Under the pieces are notes generated by a model that ran no database searches, was not told where the DNA came from, and saw only the letters and a program-made list of their open reading frames with translations. A DNA stretch of 10,288 nt from Woeseiaceae bacterium. GTDB lineage: Bacteria; Pseudomonadota; Gammaproteobacteria; Steroidobacterales; Woeseiaceae. The stretch lies in contig JALHUQ010000080.1 of NCBI GenBank assembly GCA_022866645.1, forward strand, positions 1 through 10,288. Direction: 5' to 3'. Of the stretch, positions 1-6,734 are shown one piece after another (the stretch's first letter is position 1; every line of letters starts with the position of its first letter). The position numbers were made by a program, and so were the translations under genes.

Positions 1-1553
1 CCAAGAACATGCTGCTCTCTTGCGGACAGTCCTTGATCGGGAGTGGTTGGCACGTAGGTGCCATGCAAGACGGTCGGCTCACTTGGCTTCTGGGTAAATT
101 GGTAGTCGCCGATGCTCACGGGGAAGTCCATTCCGAATGAATGCATCAATCGCGGTTTCGGAATCGAGATATGGTTGAAACCAAGATTGGCCAGCGCCTG
201 CCAGTTTCGAATCGCGACGTTGATATAGACCAGTGGAACCTTGGTCGCATAGGCCATCGCTTCGGCCTGCTCCTGTGGCAGCTCCGAACAAATGTGTGGA
301 ACAAGGCTGTTGTAACAGGCCAGCACGACGTGCTTGCCGCGCACACGAGAGACGTCGCCGCCCCTTACATAGGTCACATCAACCGTCTTTTGATCCGCCG
401 TATGACGCACGTCTACCGCTGTACTGTTGAGCCGGACTCGAACATTCGAACCTGTTCTGTCCAGAGCAGCATAGTTCGCGGGCGTTGACACCAGATCTTC
501 CATTGAGTTGCCGGGCAGTGCATCGGGAACCAGATGTCGAACGATGGCGCGAGCGATACCGGCGTTGCCGTCAGGAAAATGAAAGATATACGGATCGTCC
601 GCATCGTGTCCGGTGGCCGGTAACTCACCCAGCGCAAGACCTCGCGTGCCTGGCATTTCAGAGCGATAGGCCTCCAACGCTGATAGCGCATCCCAACCGA
701 CGCCCCAGAGGCCACGAATGGTGTCGCGATACAGGTAATAGACCTCTTCGGGCACGGCGACATTTTTGAGCAAGTAGTCCCTGTAGCTCGTGCGACGCAA
801 TCGATCGATCTTGGCATCTCTACTCGTGCCTGCAAGATAATCTTTGTCGCTATTGATCAGATCGATCAGGGCGGCGTAGACGTCGCTATCGAGGGGATAC
901 GCTTTTAAGATTTCCTCAAACCCGGCTTTTGGTGGCGAGCCATAGTAACCACCGAACTCCGGTGCTGTTACATCCCGTCCATACTCGTCCGCACTGAAAT
1001 ATATTCCCCCACTCATTTTGCGGTCGCTGAAAAAACGTCGATCAAAATAGTCGTAAAAACGCTCTGTATTGATTCCGACGTCAATCAACAATTGCCGCGC
1101 GGCGGCCGAGTAGCTGCTGGGGGTGTCGATGGACTGACTCCCGCCGTACCCGATCAAGCTGCGTCCGTCGACCTCAAACTCATTGCGTTTGGCGTGACCA
1201 CCGAAGTCATCGTGGTTGTCCAGAATCAAAATTCTCGCGCCCTCGCCGCGCCGTTGCCGGTAGTAGAACGCTGCCGCCAGTCCGGACAGACCGCCGCCCA
1301 CAACAATGAGATCGTAGACTGAGTCGGTCTGAGATTTGGGTATCGGATATCTGGCACCACCCAGCGACAACGCGTGCGCCACTTCGAACGACCCGATGTG
1401 TGAACCGCGCAGGCCGGTCAGGCCCGGTGGATACGCCGCAGGTGATGGTGATGCGGCCAGAATATCAAGCGGGCTAAGTGTCGATCCGGCCACGGCCCCG
1501 AGCGCGACGCCATTTAGAAAATCTCGTCGGGAAATTTGCAGCTTCATCGCCAT
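1..1553 (-). CDS. Spermidine dehydrogenase-like Tat-exported FAD oxidoreductase (C-terminus off window)
   Basis: I translated this frame by hand. It is open from the ATG at 1553 to the left edge, giving 517 codons with the end missing. The N-terminus has a twin-arginine signal (SRRDFLN, residues 8-14) followed by a hydrophobic stretch, so the folded flavoprotein should be exported to the periplasm. A Rossmann FAD-binding loop VVGGGLSGLAAAF lies at residues 84-96, then the acidic end of the second strand (LDNHDDFGGHAKRNEF, 111-126). The blocks YPPGLTGLRGSH (41-52), TSYRDYLLKN (255-264) and YIFHFPDGNAG (322-332) match my memory of the Pseudomonas spermidine dehydrogenase SpdH family, which has about 620 residues, so roughly 100 are missing. 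SpdH oxidises spermidine. Paralogues of unknown substrate exist, so the substrate here is inferred. AGGAGC at 1570-1565 favours the ATG at 1553 over the in-frame ATG at 1547. It follows the GNAT gene by 21 bases and is probably co-transcribed with it. Confidence 0.82.
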   Translation of the reverse strand, partial: MAMKLQISRRDFLNGVALGAVAGSTLSPLDILAASPSPAAYPPGLTGLRGSHIGSFEVAHALSLGGARYPIPKSQTDSVYDLIVVGGGLSGLAAAFYYRQRRGEGARILILDNHDDFGGHAKRNEFEVDGRSLIGYGGSQSIDTPSSYSAAARQLLIDVGINTERFYDYFDRRFFSDRKMSGGIYFSADEYGRDVTAPEFGGYYGSPPKAGFEEILKAYPLDSDVYAALIDLINSDKDYLAGTSRDAKIDRLRRTSYRDYLLKNVAVPEEVYYLYRDTIRGLWGVGWDALSALEAYRSEMPGTRGLALGELPATGHDADDPYIFHFPDGNAGIARAIVRHLVPDALPGNSMEDLVSTPANYAALDRTGSNVRVRLNSTAVDVRHTADQKTVDVTYVRGGDVSRVRGKHVVLACYNSLVPHICSELPQEQAEAMAYATKVPLVYINVAIRNWQALANLGFNHISIPKPRLMHSFGMDFPVSIGDYQFTQKPSEPTVLHGTYVPTTPDQGLSAREQHVL

Positions 1554-1564
1554 AAGTGCTTGAC

Positions 1565-1570
1565 GCTCCT
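1565..1570 (-). promoter_or_regulatory. Shine-Dalgarno deciding the start of the flavoprotein
   Basis: AGGAGC on the minus strand lies 11 bases before the ATG at 1553 and 17 before the second in-frame ATG at 1547. The spacing is long but clearly better for 1553. No in-frame GTG or TTG lies nearer. Confidence 0.55.
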
Positions 1571-1574
1571 GATG

Positions 1575-2174
1575 CTATTTTCCAGGATCTATAGAGGGCT
1601 CAGAGCCCTCTTGGGGCCTGATCGAAATGTTCAAATCCTTGCTCATCTTAATCACTACATTCTCAGCGCCATTGGCTGCGATGTTCGTCACCCGCTGGAC
1701 TTCACTGTATCCCCGAGCAAGATAGAGCGGCTCTCCCGGGACAGTGGAGCCGAGTTCGATGCTACGAAATCCAGCCTCGCGCGCCGCCCTCTCGCCTAGA
1801 TCCAGCAACAGGGATCCGATACCGCGGCGTACCCACGCAGGGTGAGTGTACATTGCCCGGATGCGTGCGGCGTCAACTGCCGGATCGCTGAAAGAGTCAT
1901 CCCGACCCACGGTATGATCGCCGCCGTAAAGCGTCTTTCGTTTTCCCCAGCCCCCACAACCGACCAGAATCTTTTCACTGTTTTGAATGGTCTCGATCAG
2001 GAAATACGTTTCGTCCTCTATCAGGCTGTTGTCGACACCCATGCACTCCTGCGCTGCGACCACTTCCTCCGCAGACAAAAAGGCTTTCATATTCTCGGCG
2101 ATCGAAAGTTGCATGAGTTCCCTGATTGCAGGAACGTCCGCCGGTCGCGCCAAACGATGTGTTAATTCAATCAA
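1575..2174 (-). CDS. GNAT-family N-acetyltransferase
   Basis: A 199-residue cytoplasmic acetyl-CoA-dependent N-acetyltransferase. The fold starts with the usual R-x-A-x-x-x-D-x-x-x-I pattern (RLARPADVPAIREL, residues 7-20). The acetyl-CoA pyrophosphate loop is RRGIG at 116-120 inside IRAMYTHPAWVRRGIGSLLL (105-124). The C-terminal EPLYLARGYSEV (148-159) is the usual motif with a Tyr next to the thiolate. The start codon is TTG, placed directly after an in-frame TGA, so no longer N-terminus is possible. The next in-frame ATG is residue 21 and would cut the first strand and helix. The Shine-Dalgarno is weak. The gene precedes a spermidine-dehydrogenase-like gene by 21 bases on the same strand, which hints at a polyamine or other amine as acceptor, as in SpeG-type GNATs. 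The sequence is not specifically SpeG-like, so the acceptor is unknown. Confidence 0.88.
   Translation of the reverse strand: MIELTHRLARPADVPAIRELMQLSIAENMKAFLSAEEVVAAQECMGVDNSLIEDETYFLIETIQNSEKILVGCGGWGKRKTLYGGDHTVGRDDSFSDPAVDAARIRAMYTHPAWVRRGIGSLLLDLGERAAREAGFRSIELGSTVPGEPLYLARGYSEVQRVTNIAANGAENVVIKMSKDLNISIRPQEGSEPSIDPGK
1593..1611 (-). repeat. Perfect 8-bp GC-rich hairpin at the 3' end of the GNAT gene
   Basis: AGAGGGCT and AGCCCTCT form a perfect 8-bp stem around a 3-base loop, inside the last codons of the acetyltransferase. On the minus strand it is not followed by a T-run, so it is not a classical intrinsic terminator. It could affect mRNA decay or expression of the downstream flavoprotein gene. 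Confidence 0.5.
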
Positions 2175-2289
2175 TCAGTTCTGCCAGCCGTGTCATGTAA
2201 TCTCGTGTAAGCCAGCGACGGCGTCCGCGACCAGTTTTGCTCTCGAATGTGTGTACCGATGCGTCGAATTGGCACAAACGTTTTCCGGT

Positions 2290-2317
2290 TTGCTATGCGA
2301 GACGAATTACCTATTAT
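2290..2317 (+). promoter_or_regulatory. Sigma70-like promoter for the TPR-sulfotransferase/receptor unit
   Basis: TTGCTA at 2290-2295 (4 of 6 to the -35 consensus) is separated by 16 bases from TATTAT at 2312-2317 (5 of 6 to the -10 consensus). The predicted start point is near 2324, leaving a short leader of about 24 bases before the ATG at 2348. It is the best promoter-like site in the 173-base divergent gap. Confidence 0.55.
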
Positions 2318-2330
2318 AGTGTGAATAGGT
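2309..2330. promoter_or_regulatory. Candidate operator: inverted repeat over the -10 and start point
   Basis: ACCTATT (2309-2315) and AATAGGT (2324-2330) are exact reverse complements separated by 8 bases. The dyad covers the -10 element and the predicted transcription start of the rightward promoter. This is the position where a dimeric repressor would block RNA polymerase. No regulator gene lies in the window. Confidence 0.45.
2313..2318 (-). promoter_or_regulatory. Perfect TATAAT on the minus strand, possible divergent promoter for the GNAT gene
   Basis: The bases that form the rightward -10 read TATAAT on the minus strand. I see no good -35 at 16-18 bases upstream on that strand. If used, the leader before the GNAT TTG would be about 130 bases. 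Confidence 0.3.
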
Positions 2331-2347
2331 CTCGACCATGAGATCGG

Positions 2348-4384
2348 ATGCGGGGATGCAATGAACGGCAAGACCAGAACGTGAACAACGACGCTAGCGG
2401 GCTGGACGAAGCGCGGGCGACGTTTGAACGTGCCGTCGAGTTTCTGCGTGCGGGCGATGCGCCCATGACCGAAAGAATTGCGCGCGCTGCCTTGCATGAC
2501 TATCCCGGTGAAGCCAATTTTCTCGCCTTGGTCGGTGCGGCACTGACGCGTCAGGGGAAGGCGGTTGAAGCCGTCGACTACCTGCAGCGCGCCGTTGATG
2601 CTGAGCCCGACTATGCGAAAGGACATGAACAACTTGGGGAGGCGCTGATAGCCGCTGGTCGTGCCGAAGAGGGCATCGAGTCTTTGCGGCGTGCGCTGGA
2701 CCTGAATCCGGCGTTCGATGCCGCGCAGTTCAAGCTCGGGCAGGTATTACTGCGCCTGGGTCGTGAAGAAGAGGCGCAAGAGGTTCTTGAGGCCTTCATA
2801 CAGCAGGAACCGCACCGGCAGCGCCTTGCCGAAGCCGCTGAACTGCAACGCTGGGGCAAGTACAAAGAGGCCGAGGCGCTCTACCGGGAGATATTGCGGG
2901 AAGACACGCAGAACGTAACCGCCATGCGCCTGCTTGCTCTGCTGGCGGCCAAACTGGAGCACCATCGCGACGCCGTCGTATTGCTCAAGCAGGTAATCGC
3001 CCTGGCGCCGGACTACCACGCCGCTCGGCTTGATCTCGGCCAGGCGCAGATCGAAATGAATGATCTTGAGGACGCGATCGCGACTCTGGAAGAGTTGATC
3101 AGGCTTGAGCCAGGCAACTACGGTGCCCATGTCGGCCTCGCCAATGCGCTGGCGCGATCGAGCAAGACCGAGGCGGCCGTCGGCGCCTACGAAAAAGCGA
3201 TCGAATTGCGGCCCGAAGTTGCTGGGGCCTTTCTTGGCCTTGGCAATGTTCTTAAAACGCTGGGAAGCCAGGCTGAAGCCATCGCCGCTTATCGTAAGGG
3301 AATCGCGATCCGGCCGGAATTCTCAGAGTTATACTGGAGTCTGTCCAACCTGAAGACCTTTCGCTTTGACGATGACGAGATCGTCACGATGCACTCATTG
3401 CTCGCGACCGATGGCCTGGGCGATGACGATACGGTTCACCTTTCGTTCGCCCTCGGCAAGGCCTACGAAGATGCGGGTGACTACGCCACAGCATTCGAAT
3501 ATTACGATCGGGGCAATCAATTGCGCCGTCAACAGGAAAGTTACGATCCGGTACATACAGAACAAATCGGCGAGCGCATCCGTGCTGTTTTTACGTCGGA
3601 CTTTCTGGCGAAAGCCGATAACCTTGGACACCAGGATTGTCGACCGATCTTTATCGTAGGTCTGCCACGATCGGGATCGACCTTGCTGGAGCAGATACTC
3701 GCGAGTCATTCCATGGTCGAGGCGACGCATGAATTGCCGGAGGGGGGCCGTCTCATTCGCTCCATCGATCGACAGCAAAAGGCCAAAGGCGCCAGGTATC
3801 CCGAGGCCCTGCTTTCTTCGCCGGCGGATCTTTTCACCGAACTTGGGCAGCGCTATGACGACGAAACAAAACGCTATCGTTCTGGCGCGCCCTACTTCAT
3901 TGACAAAATGCCAAACAACTTCGCGAGCCTTGGCCTTCTGGCTATGGCGCTGCCGAATGCCCGATTCATCAACGCGAAGCGCGATCCGCTGGACACCTGC
4001 CTGAGCTGTTACAAGCAGCTGTTTGCTCGCGGCCAGGCTTTTACCTACGACATGGAAGAGCTCGGCCTGTACTACCTTGAGTACCTGCGCATGATGGATC
4101 ACTGGCATGCGGTGTTGCCGGAGCGCGTTCTCGACGTGCAATACGAGTCTGTCGTGGCGGACATCGAAACGCAGGTGGCCGCCATTCTTGAGCATTGCGG
4201 CCTGCCGTGGGACGACGCTTGCCTCGATTTTCACAATACGAAACGTGCGATTCGAACCGCGAGCTCCGAACAGGTTCGACAACCTATTTATAGAGACGCC
4301 GTAGCCTATGCCGAGCGCTTTGGCGAGGCATTGAATCCGCTTCGGGAGGTGCTCGGTCCGGCGTTGAGCGTACCGCCTACATGA
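2348..4384 (+). CDS. TPR-repeat sulfotransferase (Sulfotransfer_3 type)
   Basis: A 678-residue cytoplasmic protein with no signal peptide or membrane segment. Residues about 20-335 are helical TPR repeats, roughly eight to nine, with the typical A-x-x-x-Y/L-x-x-A-I-x-L-x-P phrasing (for example AIAAYRKGIAIRP, 311-323). Such arrays usually bind peptides or proteins. Residues about 430-670 are a PAPS-dependent sulfotransferase. The 5'-phosphosulfate loop is PIFIVGLPRSGSTLLEQIL (433-451), HELPE (461-465) carries a likely catalytic Glu462, and FIDKMPNN (517-524) carries Lys520. The 3'-phosphate site is KRDPLDTCLSCY (544-555, Arg545 and Ser553). The ATG at 2348 is used although its Shine-Dalgarno is poor; an in-frame GTG at 2381 is an alternative. 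The receptor starts 64 bases downstream and probably shares the transcript. The acceptor is unknown: protein tyrosine, glycan or small molecule all remain possible. Confidence 0.93.
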   Translation: MRGCNERQDQNVNNDASGLDEARATFERAVEFLRAGDAPMTERIARAALHDYPGEANFLALVGAALTRQGKAVEAVDYLQRAVDAEPDYAKGHEQLGEALIAAGRAEEGIESLRRALDLNPAFDAAQFKLGQVLLRLGREEEAQEVLEAFIQQEPHRQRLAEAAELQRWGKYKEAEALYREILREDTQNVTAMRLLALLAAKLEHHRDAVVLLKQVIALAPDYHAARLDLGQAQIEMNDLEDAIATLEELIRLEPGNYGAHVGLANALARSSKTEAAVGAYEKAIELRPEVAGAFLGLGNVLKTLGSQAEAIAAYRKGIAIRPEFSELYWSLSNLKTFRFDDDEIVTMHSLLATDGLGDDDTVHLSFALGKAYEDAGDYATAFEYYDRGNQLRRQQESYDPVHTEQIGERIRAVFTSDFLAKADNLGHQDCRPIFIVGLPRSGSTLLEQILASHSMVEATHELPEGGRLIRSIDRQQKAKGARYPEALLSSPADLFTELGQRYDDETKRYRSGAPYFIDKMPNNFASLGLLAMALPNARFINAKRDPLDTCLSCYKQLFARGQAFTYDMEELGLYYLEYLRMMDHWHAVLPERVLDVQYESVVADIETQVAAILEHCGLPWDDACLDFHNTKRAIRTASSEQVRQPIYRDAVAYAERFGEALNPLREVLGPALSVPPT

Positions 4385-4449
4385 AAATAGTATTGGCGTG
4401 TGTTCGTCGGCGAGATTATGCTTTCGCAACTGTATTTGGGGGAATTTGA
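4381..4449 (+). CDS. Possible 22-codon ORF bridging sulfotransferase and receptor genes
   Basis: An ATG at 4381 overlaps the sulfotransferase stop (ATGA). Its frame runs 22 sense codons to a TGA at 4447-4449, which overlaps the receptor ATG by one base (TGATG). The peptide begins MKIVLACV and ends RRRDYAFATVFGGI, with one Tyr after an Asp. No good Shine-Dalgarno precedes it. It could be a coupling leader, a small peptide or chance; length alone cannot decide. Confidence 0.2.
   Translation: MKIVLACVRRRDYAFATVFGGI
4393..4422 (+). promoter_or_regulatory. Weak promoter-like site before the receptor gene
   Basis: TTGGCG at 4393-4398 and TATGCT at 4417-4422 each match 4 of 6 consensus bases, with an 18-base spacer. 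It could give the receptor its own transcript, but matches of this quality are common by chance. Confidence 0.2.
4438..4443 (+). promoter_or_regulatory. Shine-Dalgarno deciding the receptor start
   Basis: GGGGGA lies 5 bases before the ATG at 4449. This fixes the receptor start there rather than at the in-frame ATG at 4398, which would add 17 residues of un-signal-like sequence (CSSARLCFRNCIWG) in front of the signal peptide. Confidence 0.7.
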
Positions 4450-6734
4450 TGAGCAATGACGCGAACGAATGGAAGTTGGGTCCGGGTGGAAAACTCTCCC
4501 TGGCAATTTCACTAGCCCTGGGTACACAAGTACCGGTAGCACAGGCACAGGACGCGCTCGACGAAATCACCGTCACTGCCCGCAAACGCACGGAAAACCT
4601 GCAGGATATTCCCGCGTCCATACAGGCTATTTCAAACGAAACCATCGCACGCGCTGGCTTGCAGACGATGGACGATTTCGCTCGAAAAATCCCCAGCCTC
4701 TCTTACGTGGCGCGCGGCCCCGGTGCGAACAAGATTGTATTCCGCGGCGTAACTGGTGCCGGAACCGCATTTTTCACCGACTCGTCTGCCGCGGTGTACC
4801 TCGACGAGCAGCCTCTGACACAACCGTCACTAACGCCTGAGCCACGCCTTATCGATATTGCGCGTATCGAAGCTTTGAGCGGGCCGCAAGGAACGCTTTA
4901 CGGTGGCAGCGCCCAATCGGGAACACTGCGTATCGTCACGAACAAACCGGATACCAGCAAATTCGAGTCGAATTTCTCGGCGAATGTACGCACCGGCAGC
5001 ACGAGTGATCCTAGCTACGAAGTCAGCGGTGTATTGAACCTGCCACTGGTACAAGACAAGTTTGCGCTGCGCCTGGTCGGGTTCTCCGCAACGGATGGTG
5101 GCTTTATTGACAATGTGCTTGGCACGTCCCCCGGCGGCACTTTTGACAATGCCAGCGTGGTCGGAGAGAACATTGGGGGCAGGGCCGACTATCTTGGTGG
5201 CCGGGTCTCTGCCACCTGGCTCATGAATGACAACTGGTCCGCAACCGCGAGCATCGTACATCAAGACCTCGAATCAACCGGCAACACCGAGCATTCCCCT
5301 GAATCGGTGGGCGACCTGCAGCGGATCCGGTTCATCGACGAGTTCCGGGAGGACACCTGGACACAGTATGGCTTGACGATCGAAGGCGATCTCGGATTCG
5401 CACAGGTCGTTTCCGCGTCCTCCTACTTCACTCGCGACATTCTCTATACATTGGATAACACGGAGTACGCTGCGTATTTGAAGGGTTTCTATTACGGCAC
5501 CTACTATGTTGCGTACGCGTTCGGGCCAGACCCGCGTGGCCTGGGATGGCTCAACCCGCAGGAAACGAAGCGGTTTTCACAGGAAATTCGCCTCTCGCAT
5601 GAAGGTGAGAAACTGGCGTGGTTGGCTGGGCTGTATTACGAACGCTTCGACGATCATTGGGACTTCCAGTCACGCCTCGAGGACTACGAGAGCACGAACT
5701 CCTTCGCATACTGGTACGCCTACTACGGCGCCGTGCCAGGAACGAGCAATAACGCCTTCTACAACTCGAACAATCACACCAAGACAGAGCAGATTGCGGC
5801 GTTTGGTGAGATGACTTACACCGCGAGTGACAAGTGGGCGTTTACCGTCGGTGCGCGCTGGTTCGACCACGAGCGCGATCGGCGTTTTTTCGTGGCACGT
5901 CCACACAACCGGATTGAGCAGGATCTCAACCCGATCAAAAGCGAGTCAGACGTCACATATAAATTCAGCGCGAGCTACAAGATCGACGACGATAGGATGG
6001 TGTACGCACTGTATTCGGAGGGTTTTCGCAACGGTGGCCAGAATATCGCCCGGCCAGGTGCCGTGCTTCCGGTGAACTACGATCCGGATTTCCTGCAAAA
6101 TTATGAGATCGGTTTGAAATCACAATGGGCGGACGGTCGCCTCAGGACGAATATTACGGCATTCCACATGGTGTGGTCGGATTACCAGATTGGCGTGTCC
6201 GATCCAGGGCCGTTGTTCGCTACCATGGTTGTCAATATTGGCGATGCGGAAATAGACGGTGTCGATCTGGATTTGAGCGCCTTGGTTGCTGATGGCCTTG
6301 AGTTTGAACTCAACGCGACATTCCTGAATGCTGAGACAACATCCGACAACGCCTTAATCGGCGTAAATTCCGGTGCACGATTGCCGATATCTCCGGAATT
6401 AAAGTTGTCGACCTCGCTGCAGTACACTTTCTCGAACGAGATGTTGGGTGGCAACCCGTATCTCCGACTGCAATACAGCTATTACGGCGACTCTCTGAAT
6501 GCCGTCGAGTGCAATACCGTCGACTGTGACGACCCCATTGTCCAACCCGCCTACAGCATCGGCGACTTCAAGGTGGGAGTTGATGCGGATGGGTGGGAGG
6601 TCAGCTTGTACGTCAACAATCTCGGCGACGAACGGGCGAATCTTTACAACGTGCCGCCAGCGCCACCGGGAATTGTGCGGGTGAATCGGCCTCGTGAGTA
6701 CGGTATCGGTTTTACCAAGCGCTGGGGTGACTAG
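4449..6734 (+). CDS. TonB-dependent outer-membrane receptor
   Basis: A 761-residue receptor for energised uptake across the outer membrane. A signal peptide (hydrophobic LSLAISLALG, residues 16-25) ends near AQAQ (31-34). The TonB box DEITVTARKR is at 38-47. The plug domain runs to about 165 and includes the conserved GPQGTLYGGSAQSGTLRIV (145-163), with Ser144 where most relatives have Arg. The rest is a beta-barrel with family blocks such as YSEGFRNGGQN (522-532) and YEIGLKSQWADGRLRTNIT (552-570), ending NRPREYGIGFTKRWGD with aromatic residues in the last strand. Two predicted outer loops are very rich in Tyr, Trp and Phe (340-367 and 404-438), and Cys688 and Cys693 could form a loop disulfide. 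The length is normal for the family. The substrate cannot be read from sequence. The gene lies 64 bases after the sulfotransferase gene, and its stop overlaps that of the convergent protease gene. Confidence 0.96.
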   Translation: MSNDANEWKLGPGGKLSLAISLALGTQVPVAQAQDALDEITVTARKRTENLQDIPASIQAISNETIARAGLQTMDDFARKIPSLSYVARGPGANKIVFRGVTGAGTAFFTDSSAAVYLDEQPLTQPSLTPEPRLIDIARIEALSGPQGTLYGGSAQSGTLRIVTNKPDTSKFESNFSANVRTGSTSDPSYEVSGVLNLPLVQDKFALRLVGFSATDGGFIDNVLGTSPGGTFDNASVVGENIGGRADYLGGRVSATWLMNDNWSATASIVHQDLESTGNTEHSPESVGDLQRIRFIDEFREDTWTQYGLTIEGDLGFAQVVSASSYFTRDILYTLDNTEYAAYLKGFYYGTYYVAYAFGPDPRGLGWLNPQETKRFSQEIRLSHEGEKLAWLAGLYYERFDDHWDFQSRLEDYESTNSFAYWYAYYGAVPGTSNNAFYNSNNHTKTEQIAAFGEMTYTASDKWAFTVGARWFDHERDRRFFVARPHNRIEQDLNPIKSESDVTYKFSASYKIDDDRMVYALYSEGFRNGGQNIARPGAVLPVNYDPDFLQNYEIGLKSQWADGRLRTNITAFHMVWSDYQIGVSDPGPLFATMVVNIGDAEIDGVDLDLSALVADGLEFELNATFLNAETTSDNALIGVNSGARLPISPELKLSTSLQYTFSNEMLGGNPYLRLQYSYYGDSLNAVECNTVDCDDPIVQPAYSIGDFKVGVDADGWEVSLYVNNLGDERANLYNVPPAPPGIVRVNRPREYGIGFTKRWGD
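6731..6734. other. Shared CTAG: overlapping stop codons of convergent genes
   Basis: The receptor ends with TAG at 6732-6734 and the minus-strand protease ends with TAG at 6733-6731. The palindrome CTAG therefore serves both, leaving no intergenic terminator between them. Confidence 0.95.

Noticed and set aside
413..835. A 140-codon minus-strand open frame.
   Set aside because: It is a different frame within the continuous 517-codon flavoprotein gene, whose family motifs I verified codon by codon.
1593..1611. The 8-bp hairpin as an intrinsic terminator for the GNAT gene.
   Set aside because: It is inside the coding region and lacks the T-run on either strand that an intrinsic terminator needs.
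2381..2383. GTG as the start of the TPR-sulfotransferase.
   Set aside because: It is possible, but no better ribosome site is seen there, and the ATG at 2348 suits the promoter position. It is kept only as an alternative.
4398..4448. A 17-residue N-terminal extension of the receptor from the ATG at 4398.
   Set aside because: It would place Cys- and Arg-containing sequence before the signal peptide, while a clear GGGGGA ribosome site sits 5 bases before the ATG at 4449.
3395..4645. A 416-codon open frame on the minus strand across the sulfotransferase end and receptor start.
   Set aside because: It lies opposite two well-supported genes and spans their junction. Its protein has no recognisable motif and an Arg/Ala/Ser-heavy composition typical of antisense frames in GC-rich codons.
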